From NCBI RefSeq assembly GCF_029227915.1, contig NC_079880.1:2916001-2980000 (forward strand): a stretch of 64,000 bases of DNA, given 5' to 3'. Below the pieces are notes generated by a model. The model saw nothing but the letters and a program-made list of their open reading frames with translations. It had not been told where the DNA came from and did no database searches. This DNA comes from Hydractinia symbiolongicarpus (taxonomy: Eukaryota > Cnidaria > Hydrozoa > Anthoathecata > Hydractiniidae). This document shows positions 1 to 11,961 of the stretch, piece after piece (positions within the stretch are counted from its first letter, which is position 1; every line of letters starts with the position of its first letter). Made by a program: the position numbers and the translations under genes.

Positions 1-1110
1 TAAAAACTACAAGTCTTATGTGTTTTAGTGGTGAAAAAATAATTTAAAAAATTGTTCAGGAAATGAGTTTACTCACAGGGTACTTTCTTTGTATACATTC
101 GACTATACGGGCCAAGCCCGGGATTTACGGGAAATCGCGGGTTTTCGTTTTCCGGCGATTAAACCTCTTTCATTAAGCGTCTCATCAAAAATGAAAACAT
201 TTTTGAAAACTACAGGTCTCATGCGTTTTAGTGGTGAAAAAATAATTCAAAAAATCGTTCGGGAAATGAGTTTACTCCCTGGGTACTTTCTTTGTATACA
301 TTCGACTATACGGGCCAAGCCCCTGATTTACGGGAAAACGCGGGATTTCGTTTGCCGGCGATTAAACCTCTTTCATTAAGCGTCTCATCAAAAATGAAAA
401 CATTTTTGAAAACTACAAGTCTCATGCGTTTTAGTGGTGAGAAAATAATTTAAAAAATCGTTCGGGAAATGAGTTTACTCCCTGGGTAGTTTCTTTGTAT
501 ACTTTTGACTATACGGGCCGAGTCCGGGATTTACGGGAAATGGCGGATCTTCGTTTGCCGGCGATTAAACTTCTTTTATTCAGCGTCCCATCAAATATGA
601 AAATATTTTTAAAAACTACAAGTCTCATGCGTTTAGTGGTAAAAAAATAATATAAAAAATCGTTCGGGAAATGTGTTTACTCCCTGGGTACTTTCTCTGT
701 ATACTTTTGACTATACGGGTCGAGTCCGGGGTTTACGGGAAATGGCGGGTTTTCGTTTGCCGGCGATTAAACTTCTTTTATTCAGCGTCTCATCAAAAAT
801 GAAAACATTTTGAAAACTACAAGTCTCATGCGTTTTAGTGGTGAAAAGATAATTTAAAAAATCGTTTTGGAAATGACTTTACTCACAGGGTACTTTCTTT
901 GTAAACATTCGACTATACGGGCCAAGCCCGGGATTTACGGGAAATCGCGGGTTTTCGTTTGCTGGCGATTAAACCACTTTCATTAAGCGTCTCATCAAAA
1001 ATGAAAACATTTTTAAAAAATACAAGTCTCATGGGCTTTAGTTGTGAAATAATAATTTAAAAAATCGTTTGGGAAATGAGTTCACTCCCTGGGTACTTTC
1101 TTTGTAAACA
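1..1110 (+). repeat. HOR segment 'alpha', copy 1
   Basis: This stretch of 5-6 monomers recurs at 3,043-4,150 (offset 3,042 bp, about 15 monomers) and, more diverged, at about 18,333-19,300. Shared private markers in order are AAGTCTTATG, ATAATTCAAAAAATCG, GCCCCTGATTTACGGGAAAA, GCGGATCTTCG, the shortened CGTTTAGTGGTAAAAA monomer with AATATAAAA, and a GATAATTT/TTTTGG monomer. Copy 1 has small private changes such as a lost T near 810 and GTGTTTACTC near 673. No coding content: the 96-codon frame at 89-379 is monomer sequence and recurs with the duplication. Confidence 0.85.
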
Positions 1111-1426
1111 TTCGACTATACGGGCCAAGCCCGGGATTTACGGGAAATCGCGGGTTTTCGTTTGCTGGCGATTAAACTTCTTTTATTCAGCGTCTCATCA
1201 AAAATGAAAACATTTTTAAAAAATACAAGTCTCATGGGCTTTAGTTGTGAAATAATAATTTAAAAAATCGTTTGGGAAATGAGTTCACTCCCTGGGTACT
1301 TTCTTTGTAAACATTCGACTATACGGGCCAAGCCCGGGATTTACGGGAAATCGCGGGTTTTCGTTTGCTGGCGATTAAACTTCTTTTATTCAGCGTCTCA
1401 TCAAAAATGAAAACATTTTTAAAAGC
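1021..1426 (+). repeat. Recent single-monomer tandem duplication
   Basis: Two adjacent 203-bp monomers (1,021-1,223 and 1,224-1,426) look almost identical by eye, including the uncommon GGGCTTTAGTTGTG and GAGTTCACTCCC variants and the GTAAACATTCG variant. Both carry a mixed end: the type B GCTGGCGATTAAAC followed by the type A TTCTTTTATTCAG, which is a recombinant signature. A third related monomer lies near 1,830-2,030. Confidence 0.8.
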
Positions 1427-3042
1427 TACAAGACTCATGCGTTTTAGTGGTGAAAAAGTAATTTAAAAAATCGTTCGGGAAATGAGTTTACTCCCTGGGT
1501 ACTTTCTTTGTATACTTTTGACTAGACGGGCCGAGTCCGGGATTTACAGGAAATTGCAGGTTTTCGTTTGCCGGCGATTAAACTTCTTTTATTCAGCGTC
1601 TCATCAAAAATGAAAACATTTTTAAAAACTACAAGACTCATGCGTTTTAGTGGTGAAAAATTAATTTAAAAAATCGTTCGGGAAATGAGTTTACTCCCTG
1701 GGTACTTTCTTTGTATACTTTTGACTATACGGGCCGAGCCCGGGATTTACGGGAAATCGCGGGTTTTCGTTTGCTGGCGATTAAACCACTTTCATTTAGC
1801 GTCTCATCAAAAATGAAAACATTTTTAAAAACTACAAGTCTCATGGGCTTTAGTGGTGAAATAATAATTTAAAAAATCGTTTGGGAAATGAGTTCACTCC
1901 CTGGGTACTTTCTTTGTAAACATTCGACTATACGGGCCAAGCCCGGGATTTACGGGAAATCGCGGGTTTTCGTTTGCTGGCGATTAAACTTCTTTTATTC
2001 AGCGTCTCATCAAAAATGAAAACATTTTTAAAAACTACAAGTCTCATGCGTTTTAGTGGTGAAAAAAAAAATTAAAAAATCGTTCGGGAAATGAGTTTAC
2101 TCCCTAGGTACTTTCTTTGTATACATTCGACTATACGGGCCAAGCCCGGGATTTACGGGAAATCGCGGGATTTCGTTTGCCGGCGATTAAACCTCTTTCA
2201 TTAAGCGTCTCATCAAATATGAAAACATTTTTGAAAACTACAAGTCTCATGCGTTTTAGTGGTGAAAAAATAATTTAAAAAATCGTTCGGAAAATGAGTT
2301 TACTCCCTGGGTACTTTCTTTGCATACTTTGGACTATACGGGCCGAGTCCGGGATTTACGGGAAATCGCGGATTTTCGTTTGAGTGCGAATAAACTTCTT
2401 TTATTCAGCGTCTCATCAAAAATGAAAACATTTTTAAAAACTACAAGTCTCATGGTCTTTAGTGGTGAAATAATAATTTAAAAAATCGTTCGGGAAATGA
2501 GTTTACCCCCTGGGTGCTTTCTTTGTATACTTTTGACTATACGGGCCGAGTCCGGGATTTACGGGAAATTGCAGGTTTTCGTTTGCCGGCGATTAAACTT
2601 CTTTCATTCAGCGTCTCATCAAAAATGAAAACATTTTTGAAAACTACAAGTCTCATGCGTTTTAGTGGTGAAAATATAATTTAAAAAATCGTTCGGGAAA
2701 TGAGTTCACTCCCTGGGTACTTTCTTTGTATACTTTTGACTATACGGGCCGAGTCAGGGGTTTACGGGAAATGGCGGGTTTTCGTTTGCCGGCGATTTAA
2801 CTTCTTTTTTTCAGCGTCTCATCAAAAATGAAAACATTTTTAAAAACTATAAGTCTCATTGGTTTTAGTGGTGAAAAAATAATTTAAAAAATCGTTCGGG
2901 AAATGAGTTTACTCCCTGGGTACTTTCTTTGTATACTTTTGACTATACGGGCCATGCCGAGATTTACGGGAAATCGCGGGTTTTCGTTTGCCGGCGATTA
3001 AACTTCTTTTATTCAGCGTTTCATCAAAAATGAAAACATTTT
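1427..3042 (+). repeat. Mixed type A/B monomers, no local HOR
   Basis: About eight monomers separate the two 'alpha' copies. They include one CTCCCTAGGTAC monomer (near 2,100), one GAGTGCGAATAAAC monomer (near 2,371) and one GATTTAACTTC monomer (near 2,795). All three sub-variants are frequent again at 9-18 kb and beyond 47 kb. The last part, 2,690-3,042, is repeated at about 17,980-18,332. I see nothing except satellite here. Confidence 0.8.
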
Positions 3043-4150
3043 TAAAAACTACAAGTCTTATGCGTTTTAGTGGTGAAAAAATAATTTAAAAAATCGTTCA
3101 GGAAATGAGTTTACTCACAGGGTACTTTCTTTGTATACATTCGACTATACGGGCCAAGCCCGGGATTTACGGGAAATCGCGGGTTTTCGTTTTCCGGCGA
3201 TTAAACCTCTTTCATTAAGCGTCTCATCAAAAATGAAAACAATTTTGAAAACTACAAGTCTCATGCGTTTTAGTGGTGAAAAAATAATTCAAAAAATCGT
3301 TCGGGAAATGAGTTTACTCCCTGGGTACTTTCTTTGTATACATTCGACTATACGGGCCAAGCCCCTGATTTACGGGAAAACGCGGGATTTCGTTTGCCGG
3401 CGATTAAACCTCTTTCATTAGGCGTCTCATCAAAAATGAAAACATTTTTGAAAACTACAAGTCTCATGCGTTTTAGTGGTGAAAAAATAATTTAAAAAAT
3501 CGTTCGCGAAATGAGTTTACTCCCTGGGTACTTTCTTTGTATACTTTTGACTATACGGGCCGAGTCCGGGATTTACGGGAAATGGCGGATCTTCGTTTGC
3601 CGGCGATTAAACTTCTTTTATTCAGCGTCCCATCAAATATGAAAATATTTTTGAAAACTACAAGTCTCATGCGTTTAGTGGTAAAAAAATAATATAAAAA
3701 ATCGTTCGGGAAATGAGTTTACTCCCTGGGTACTTTCTCTGTATACTTTTAACTATACGGGTCGAATCCGGGGTTTACGGGAAATGGCGGGTTTTCGTTT
3801 GCCGGCGATTAAACTTCTTTTATTCAGCGTCTCATCAAAAATGAAAACATTTTTGAAAACTACAAGTCTCATGCGTTTTAGTGGTGAAAAGATAATTTAA
3901 AAAATCGTTTTGGAAATGAGTTTATTCACAGGGTACTTTCTTTGTAAACATTCGACTATACGGGCCAAGCCGGGATTTATGGGAAATCGCGGGTTTTCGT
4001 TTGCTGGCGATTAAACCACTTTCATTAAGCGTCTCATCAAAAATGAAAACATTTTTAAAAACTACAAGTCTCATGGGCATTAGTGCTGAAATAATAATTT
4101 AAAAAATCGTTTGGGAAATGAGTTCACTCCCTGGGTACTTTCTTTGTATA
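3043..4150 (+). repeat. HOR segment 'alpha', copy 2
   Basis: Second copy of 1-1,110, offset 3,042 bp, with a handful of substitutions (for example GGCGTCTCATC near 3,421, TTAACTATACGGG near 3,750, GAGTTTATTCACAG near 3,922). The marker AAGTCTTATG recurs again at about 4,471, 1,418 bp downstream, so a shorter 7-monomer period also runs through this area. Confidence 0.84.
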
Positions 4151-5684
4151 CTTTTCACTATACGGGCCCAGCCCGGGATTTACGGAAAATCGCGTGTTTT
4201 TGTTTGCCGGCGATTAAACTTCTTTTATTCAGCGTCTCATCAAAAATGAAAACATTTTTGAAAACTACAAGTCTCATGCGTTTTAGTGGTGAAAAAATAA
4301 TTTAAAAAATCGTTCGGGAAATGAGTTTACTTCCTGGGTACTTTCTTTGTATACTTTTGACTATACGGGCCAAGCCGGGATTTACGGGAAATCGCGGGTT
4401 TTCGTTTGCCGGCGATTAAACTTCTTTTATTCAGCGTCTCATCAAAAATGAAAACATTTTTAAAAACTACAAGTCTTATGCGTTTTAGTTGTGAAAAAAT
4501 AATTTAAAAAATCGTTCTGGAAATGAGTTTACTCACAGGGTACTTTCTTTGTATACATTCGACTATACGGGCCAAGCCCGGGATTTACGTGAAATCGCGG
4601 GTTTCCGTTTTCCGGCGATTAAACCTCTTTCATTAAGCGTCTCATCAAAAATGAAAACATTTTTGAAAACTACAATTCTCGTGCGTTTTAGTGGTGAAAA
4701 AATAATTTAAAAAATCGTTCGGGAAATGAGTTTACTCCCTGGGTACTTTCTTTGTGTACTTTTGACAATGCAGGCCGAGTCCGGGATTTACGGGAAATCG
4801 CAGGTTTTCGTTTGCCGGCGATTAAACTTCTTTTATTCAGCGTCTCATCAAAATTGAAAATATTTTTGCAAACTACAAGTCTCATGCGTTTTAGTGGTGA
4901 AAAAATAATTTAAAAAATCGTTCGGAAAATGAGTTTACTTCCTGGGTACTTTCTTTGTATACTTTGGACTATACGGGCCGAGTCCGGGATTTACGGGAAA
5001 TCGCGGATTTTCGTTTGAGTGCGAATAAACTTCTTTTATTCAGCGTCTCATCAAAAATGAAAACAATTTTGAAAACTACAAGTTTCATGCGTTGTAGTGG
5101 TGAAAAAATAATTTAAAAAATCGTTCGGAAAATGAGTTTACTCCCTGGGTACTTTCTTTGTATACTTTTGACTATACGGGCCGAGTCCGGGGTTTACGGG
5201 AAATGGCGGGTTTTCGTTTGCCGGCGATTAAACTTCTTTTGTTCAGCGTCTCATCAAAAATGAAAACATTTTTAAAAACTACAAGTCTCATGCGTTGTAG
5301 TGGTGAATAAATAATTTAAAAAATCGTTCGGAAAATGAGTTTACTCCCTGGGTAATTTCTTTGTATACTTTTGACTATACGGGCCGAGTCATGGGTTTAC
5401 GGGAAATGGCGGGATTTCGTTTGCCGGCGATTTAACTTCTTTTTTTCAGCGTCTCATCAAAAATGAAAACATTTTTAAAAACTATAAGTCTCATTTTAAC
5501 TATACGGGCCGAGTCTGGGGTTTACGGGAAATGGCGGGTTTTCGTTTGCCGGCGATTAAACTTCTTTTAGTCAGCGTCTCATCAAAAATGAAAACATTTT
5601 TAAAAACTACAAGTCTCATGCGTTTTAGTGGTGAAAAGATAATTTAAAAAATCGTTTTGGAAATGAATTTACTCACAGGGTACT
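4151..5684 (+). repeat. Diverged monomers before the 7-mer block
   Basis: About seven and a half monomers of mixed type. They include a GAGTGCGAATAAAC monomer near 5,010, GTTGTAG monomers, a GATTTAACTTC monomer near 5,430 and the 125-bp truncated monomer. A 65-codon antisense frame at 4,688-4,885 results from GACAATG in place of GACTATA, which removes the usual antisense stop. No sign of real coding function. Confidence 0.78.
5451..5575 (+). repeat. Truncated 125-bp monomer (78-bp deletion)
   Basis: The distance between successive GTCTCATC landmarks falls from 203 to 125 bp. At about 5,493 TAAGTCTCAT runs straight into TTTAACTATACGGG, skipping the A-rich tract, TTCGGGAAATGAG, CTCCCTGGG and TATACT. 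Exactly 78 bp are missing, with at most one base of shared sequence at the join. I saw no other copy of this junction in the window, so the deletion has not been amplified here. Confidence 0.9.
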
Positions 5685-8518
5685 TTGTTTGTAAACATTC
5701 GACTATACGGGCCAAGCCCGGGATTTACGGGAAATCGCGGGTTTTCGTTTGCTGGCGATTAAACCACTTTCATTAAACGTCTCATCAAAAATGAAAACAT
5801 TTTTAAAAACTACAAGTCTCATGGGCTTTAGTGGTGAAATAATAATTTAAAAAATCGTTCGGGAAATGAGTTTACTCCCTGGGTACTTTCTTTGTATACT
5901 TTTGACTATACGGGCCGAGTCCAGGATTTACGGGAAATCGCAGGTTTCGTTTGCCGGCGATTAAATTTCTTTTATTCAGCCTCTCATCAAAAATGAAAAC
6001 ATTTTTAAAAACTACAAGTCTCATGCGTTTTAGAGGTGAAAAAGTAATTTAAAAAATCGTTCGGGAAATGAGTTTACTCCCTGGGTACTTTCTCTGTATA
6101 CTTTTGACTATACGGGTCGAGTCCGGGGTTTACGGGAAATGGCGGGTTTTCGTTTGCCGGCGATTAAACTTCTTTTATTCAGCGTCTCATCAAAAATGAA
6201 AACATTTTTGAAAACTACAAGTCTCTTGCGTTTTAGTGGTGAAAAGATAATTTAAAAAATCGTTTTGGAAATGAGTTTACTCACAGGGTACTTTCTTTGT
6301 AAACATTCGACTATACGGGCCAAGACCGGGATTTACGGGAAATCGCGGGTTCTCGTTTGCTGGCGATTAAACCACTTTCATTAAGCGTCTCATCAAAAAT
6401 GAAAACATTTTTAAAAACTACAAGTCTCATGGGCTTTAGTGGTGAAATAATAATTTAAACATTCGTTTGGGAAATGAGTTTACTCCCTGGGTACTTTCTT
6501 TGTATACTTTTGACTATACGGGTCGAGTCCAGGATTTACGGGAAATCGCAGGTTTCGTTTGCTGGCGATTAAACTTCTTTTATTCAGCGTCTCATCAAAA
6601 ATGAAATCATTTTTAAAAACTACAAGTCTCATGCGTTTTAGTGGTGAAAAAGTAATTTAAAAAATCGTTCGGGAAATGAGTTTACTCCCTGGGTACTTTC
6701 TTTGTATACTTTTGACTATACGGGCCGAGTCCGGGATTTACGGGAAATCGCAGGTTTTCGTTTGCCGGCGATTAAACTTCTTTTATTCAGCGTCTCATCA
6801 AAAATGAAAACATTTTTAAAAACTACAAGTCTCATGCGTTTTAGTGGTGAAAAGATAATTTAAAAAATCGTTTTGGAAATGAGTTTACTCACAGGGTACT
6901 TTCTTTGTAAACATTCGACTATACGGGCCAAGCCCGGGATTTACGGGAAATCGCGGGTTTTCGTTTGCTGGCGATTAAACCACTTTCATTAAGCGTCTCA
7001 TCAAAAATGAAAACATTTTTAAAAACTACAAGTCTCATGGGCTTTAGTGGTGAAATAATAATTTAAACATTCGTTTGGGAAATGAGTTTACTCCCTGGGT
7101 ACTTTGTTTGTAAACATTCGACTATACGGGCCAAGCCCGGGATTTACGGGAAATCGCGGGTTTTCGTTTGCTGGCGATTAAACCACTTTCATTAAACGTC
7201 TCATCAAAAATGAAAACATTTTTAAAAACTACAAGTCTCATGGGCTTTAGTGGTGAAATAATAATTTAAAAAATCGTTCGGGAAATGAGTTTACTCCCTG
7301 GGTACTTTCTTTGTATACTTTTGACTATACGGGCCGAGTCCAGGATTTACGGGAAATCGCAGGTTTCGTTTGCCGGCGATTAAATTTCTTTTATTCAGCC
7401 TCTCATCAAAAATGAAAACATTTTTAAAAACTACAAGTCTCATGCGTTTTAGAGGTGAAAAAGTAATTTAAAAAATCGTTCGGGAAATGAGTTTACTCCC
7501 TGGGTACTTTCTCTGTATACTTTTGACTATACGGGTCGAGTCCGGGGTTTACGGGAAATGGCGGGTTTTCGTTTGCCGGCGATTAAACTTCTTTTATTCA
7601 GCGTCTCATCAAAAATGAAAACATTTTTGAAAACTACAAGTCTCTTGCGTTTTAGTGGTGAAAAGATAATTTAAAAAATCGTTTTGGAAATGAGTTTACT
7701 CACAGGGTACTTTCTTTGTAAACATTCGACTATACGGGCCAAGCCCGGGATTTACGGGAAATCGCGGGTTCTCGTTTGCTGGCGATTAAACCACTTTCAT
7801 TAAGCGTCTCATCAAAAATGAAAACATTTTTAAAAACTACAAGTCTCATGGGCTTTAGTGGTGAAATAATAATTTAAACATTCGTTTGGGAAATGAGTTT
7901 ACTCCCTGGGTACTTTCTTTGTATAATTTTGACTATACGGGTCGAGTCCAGGATTTACGGGAAATCGCAGGTTTCGTTTGCTGGCGATTAAACTTCTTTT
8001 ATTCAGCGTCTCATCAAAAATGAAATCATTTTTAAAAACTACAAGTCTCATGCGTTTTAGTGGTGAAAAAGTAATTTAAAAAATCGTTCGGGAAATGAGT
8101 TTACTCCCTGGGTACTTTCTTTGTATACTTTTGACTATACGGGCCGAGTCCGGGATTTACGGGAAATCGCAGGTTTTCGTTTGCCGGCGATTAAACTTCT
8201 TTTATTCAGCGTCTCATCAAAAATGAAAACATTTTTAAAAACTACAAGTCTCATGCGTTTTAGTGGTGAAAAGATAATTTAAAAAATCGTTTTGGAAATG
8301 AGTTTACTCACAGGGTACTTTCTTTGTAAACATTCGACTATACGGGCCAAGCCCGGGATTTACGGGAAATCGCGGGTTTTCGTTTGCTGGCGATTAAACC
8401 ACTTTCATTAAGCGTCTCATCAAAAATGAAAACATTTTTAAAAACTACAAGTCTCATGGGCTTTAGTGGTGAAATAATAATTTAAAAATTCGTTTGGGAA
8501 ATGAGTTTACTCCCTGGG
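5685..8518 (+). repeat. 7-monomer HOR, 1,419 bp, two tandem copies
   Basis: Copy 1 spans about 5,685-7,103 and copy 2 about 7,104-8,518. Private markers repeated at this offset are TACTTTGTTTGTAAAC (5,681 and 7,100), TTAAATTTC with CAGCCTCTCATC (5,981 and 7,400), GTTTTAGAGGTG, GTCTCTTGCG and AATTTAAACATTCG. Few differences are visible (for example CAAGACCGGG near 6,323 against CAAGCCCGGG near 7,741). 1,419 is two bases short of 7 x 203, because GCAGGTTTCG monomers have lost one T. Confidence 0.88.
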
Positions 8519-8800
8519 TACTTTCTTTGTATACTTTTGACTATACGGGCCGAGTCCAGGATTTACGGGAAATCGCAGGTTTCGTTTGCTGGCGATTAAA
8601 CTTCTTTTATTCAGCGTCTCATCAAAAATGAAAACATTTTTAAAAACTACAAGTCTCATGCGTTTTAGTGGTGACAAAGTAATTTAAAAAATCGTTCGGG
8701 AAATGAGTTTACTCCCTGGGTACTTTCTTTGTATACTTTTGACTATACGGGCCGAGTCCGGGATTTACGGGAAATCGCAGGTTTTCGTTTGCCGGCGATT
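8519..8800 (+). repeat. Edge of the 7-mer block
   Basis: Just over one monomer continuing the 7-mer pattern (GAGTCCAGG, GCAGGTTTCG, GCTGGCGATT), resembling 6,490-6,770, before the 8-monomer units start. Satellite only. Confidence 0.75.
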
Positions 8801-8824
8801 AAACTTCTTTTATTCAGCGTCTCA

Positions 8825-8846
8825 TCAAAAATGAAAACATTTTTGA
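8825..8846 (+). other. Representative A/T inverted repeat, 9-bp stem
   Basis: TCAAAAATG, a four-A loop, then CATTTTTGA form a perfect 9-bp inverted repeat. It occurs once per monomer. Monomers with CATTTTTAAAAAC keep 7 bp and those with CATTTCTG break the stem. It could extrude as a cruciform or act as a curved A-tract element; neither is demonstrated here. Confidence 0.7.
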
Positions 8847-9224
8847 AAACTACAAGTCTCATGCGTTTTAGTGGTGAAAAAATAATTTAAAAAATCGTTC
8901 GGGAAATGAGTTTACTCCCTGGGTACTTTCTCTGTATACTTTTGACAATACGGGCCGAGTCCGGGATTTACGGGAAATCGCAGGTTTTCGTTTGCCGGCG
9001 ATTAAACTTCTTTTATTCAGGGTCTCATCAAAAATGAAAACATTTTTAAAAACTACAAGTCTCATGCGTTTTAGTGGTGAAAAAAAAAATTAAAAAATCG
9101 TTCGGGAAATGAGTTTACTCCCTAGGTACTTTCTTTGTATACATTCGACTATACGGGCCAAGCCCGGGATTTACGGGAAATCTTGGGATTTCGTTTGGCG
9201 GCGATTAAACCTCTTTCATTAAGC

Positions 9225-9608
9225 GTCTCATCAAATATGAAAACATTTTTGAAAACTACAAGTCTCATGCGTTTTAGTGGTGAAAAAATAATTTAAAAAA
9301 TCGTTCGGAAAATGAGTTTACTCCCTGGGTACTTTCTTTACTATACGGGCCGAGTCCGGGATTTACGGGAAATCGCAGGTTTTCGTTTGCCGGCGATTAA
9401 ACTTCTTTTATTCAGCGTCTCATCAAAAATGAAAACATTTTTGAAAACTACAAGTCTCATGCGTTTTAGTGTTGAAAAAATATTTTAAAAAATCGTTCGG
9501 GAAATGAGTTTACATCCCGGGTACTTTCTTTACTATACGGGCCGAGTCCGGGATTTACGGGAAATCGCAGGTTTTCGTTTGCCGGCGATTAAACTTCTTT
9601 TATTCAGC
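9225..9608 (+). repeat. Pair of 192-bp short monomers
   Basis: Two consecutive monomers (9,225-9,416 and 9,417-9,608) lack 11 bp: CTTTCTTT is followed directly by ACTATACGGG instead of GTATACTTTTGACTATACGGG split across that point. The first sits on a CTCCCTGGG background and the second on CATCCCGGG. The same pair recurs at about 10,826-11,209 in the second 1,601-bp copy. Further single short monomers, some with one more base lost (191 bp), occur near 23,291, 44,795, about every 0.6-1 kb from 45.6 to 54.4 kb, at 56.0, 58.1-58.9, 59.6-59.8 and 61.0 kb. Confidence 0.88.
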
Positions 9609-10419
9609 GTCTCATCAAAAATGAAAACATTTTTGAAAACTACAAGTCTCATGCGTTTTAGTAGTGAAAAAATAATTTAAAAAATCGTTCTGGAAATGAG
9701 TTTACTCCCTGGGTACTTTCTTTGTATACTTTTGACAATACGGGCCGCGTCCGGGATTTACGGGAAATCGCAGGTTTTCGTTTGCCAGCGATTAAACTTC
9801 TTTTATTCAGCGTCTCATCAAAAATGAAAACATTTTTAAAAACTACAAGTCTCATGCGTTTTAGTGGTGAAAAAAAAATTAAAAAATCGTTCGGGAAATG
9901 AGTTTACTCCCTAGGTACTTTCTTTGTATACATTCGAATATACGGGTCAAGCCCGGGATTTACGGGAAATCGCAGGAGTTCGTTTGCCGGCGATTAAACC
10001 TCTTTCATTAAGCGTCTCATCAAATATGAAAACATTTTTGAAAACTACAAGCCTCATGCGTTTTAGTGGTGAAAAAATAATTTAAAAAATCGTTCGGAAA
10101 ATGATTTTACTCCCTGGGTACTTTCTTTGTATACTTTGGACTATACGGGCCGAGTCCGGGATTTACGGGAAATCGCGGATTTTCGTTTGAGTGCGAATAA
10201 ACTTCTTTTATGCAGCGTCTCATTAAAAATGAAAACATTTTTGAAAACTACAAGTCTCATGCGTTGTAGTGGTGAAAAAATAAATTAAAAAATCGTTCGG
10301 AAAATGAGTTTACTCCCTGGGTACTTTCTTTGTATACTTTTGACTATACGGGCCGAGTCCGGGGTTTACGGGAAATGGCGGGTTTTCGTTTGCCGGCGAT
10401 TAAACTTCTTTTATTCAGC

Positions 10420-10622
10420 GTCTCATCAAAAATGAAAACATTTTTAAAAACTACAAGTCTCATGCGTTTTAGTGGTGAAAAAATAATTTAAAAAATCGTT
10501 CGGGAAATGAGTTTACTCCCTGGGTACTTTCTTTGTATACTTTTGACAATACGGGCCGAGTCCGGGATTTACGGGAAATCGCAGGTTTTCGTTTGCCGGC
10601 GATTAAACTTCTTTTATTCAGC
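10420..10622 (+). repeat. Reference type A monomer, 203 bp
   Basis: This is a good example of the commonest monomer class, taken from GTCTCATC to the base before the next GTCTCATC. In order it shows GTCTCATC, an A-rich hairpin region, TACAAGTCTCATG, an A-rich tract (GTGGTGAAAAAATAATTT), TTCGGGAAATGAG, CTCCCTGGG, TATACTTTTGAC, CGGGCCGAGTCCGGG, TTTACGGGAAATCGCAGG, TTTTCGTTTGCCGGCGATT and a pyrimidine-rich end. GTCTCAT occurs twice, 37 bp apart, and CGGGAAAT twice about 70 bp apart, so the monomer may have grown from shorter units. This copy carries the GACAATA variant, which removes an antisense TAG stop. Confidence 0.92.
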
Positions 10623-11961
10623 GTCTCATCAAAAATGAAAACATTTTTAAAAACTACAAGTCTCATGCGTTTTAGTGGTGAAAAAAAAAATTAAAAAATC
10701 GTTCGGGAAATGAGTTTACTCCCTAGGTACTTTCTTTGTATACATTCGACTATACGGGCCAAGCCCGGGATTTACGGGAAATCGCGGGATTTCGTTTGGC
10801 GGCGATAAAACCTCTTTCATTAAGCGTCTCATCAAATATGAAAACATTTTTGAAAACTTCAAGTCTCATGCGTTTTAGTGGTGAAAAAATAATTTAAAAA
10901 ATCGTTCGGAAAATGAGTTTACTCCCTGGGTACTTTCTTTACTATACGGGCCGAGTCCGGGATTTACGGGAAATCGCAGGTTTTCGTTTGCCGGCGATTA
11001 AACTTCTTTTATTCAGCGTCTCATCAAAAATGAAAGCATTTTTGAAAACTACAAGTCTCATGCGTTTTAGTGTTGAAAAAATATTTTAAAAAATCGTTCG
11101 GGAAATGAGTTTACATCCCGGGTACTTTCTTTACTATACGGGCCGAGTCCGGGATTTACGGGAAATCGCAGGTTTTCGTTTGCCGGCGATTAGACTTCTT
11201 TTATTCAGCGTCTCATCAAAAATGAAAACATTTTTGAAAACTACAAGTCTCATGCGTTTTAGTAGTGAAAAAATAATTTAAAAAATCGTTCTGGAAATGA
11301 GTTTACTCCCTGGGTACTTTCTTTGTATACTTTTGACAATACGGGCCGCGTCCGGGATTTACGGGAAATCGCAGGTTTTCGTTTGCCAGCGATTAAACTT
11401 CTTTTATTCAGCGTCTCATCAAAAATGAAAACATTTTTAAAAACTACAAGTCTCATGCGTTTTAGTGGTGAAAAAAAAATTAAAAAATCGTTCGGGAAAT
11501 GAGTTTACTCCCTAGGTACTTTCTTTGTATACATTCGAATATACGGGTCAAGCCCGGGATTTACGGGAAATCGCAGGATTTCGTTTGCCGGCGATTAAAC
11601 CTCTTTCATTAAGCGTCTCATCAAATATGAAAACATTTTTGTAAACTACAAGCCTCATGCGTTTTAGTGGTGAAAAAATAATTTAAAAAATCGTTCGGAA
11701 AATGAGTTTACTCCCTGGGTACTTTCTTTGTATACTTTGGACTATACGGGCCGAGTCCGGGATTTACGGGAAATCGCGGATTTTCGTTTGAGTGCGAATA
11801 AACTTCTTTTATGCAGCGTTTCATCAAAAATGAAAACATTTTTGAAAACTACAAGTCTCATGCGTTGTAGTGGTGAAAAAATAATTTGAAAAATCGTTCG
11901 GAAAATGAGTTGACTCCCTGGGTACTTTCTTTGTATACTTTTGACTATACGGGCCGAGTCC

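Larger units (their letters stand above)
8801..11961 (+). repeat. 8-monomer HOR, 1,601 bp, two tandem copies
   Basis: Copy 1 is about 8,801-10,400 and copy 2 about 10,401-11,961. The order of variants is the same in both: GACAATA, CCTAGGTAC with a long A run, two consecutive 192-bp short monomers, GTAGTG with GACAATA and GCCAGCG, a second CCTAGGTAC with TTCGAATATACGGGTC, GAGTGCGAATAAAC with ATGCAGCG, and GTTGTAG. Six full and two short monomers predict 1,602 bp against the observed 1,601. Copy 2 diverges at about 11,960, where CCGGGG is replaced by CCAGG. Confidence 0.9.

Noticed and set aside
89-379. 96-codon + strand frame, repeated at 3,131-3,421
   Set aside because: It crosses a monomer boundary, consists wholly of satellite sequence, and recurs because of the 3,042-bp duplication. 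No start context, no conserved domain, no codon signal.
3775-3790. Telomere-like TTTACGGG
   Set aside because: It occurs singly within each monomer and differs from the plant telomere unit TTTAGGG by an additional C; no tandem run.
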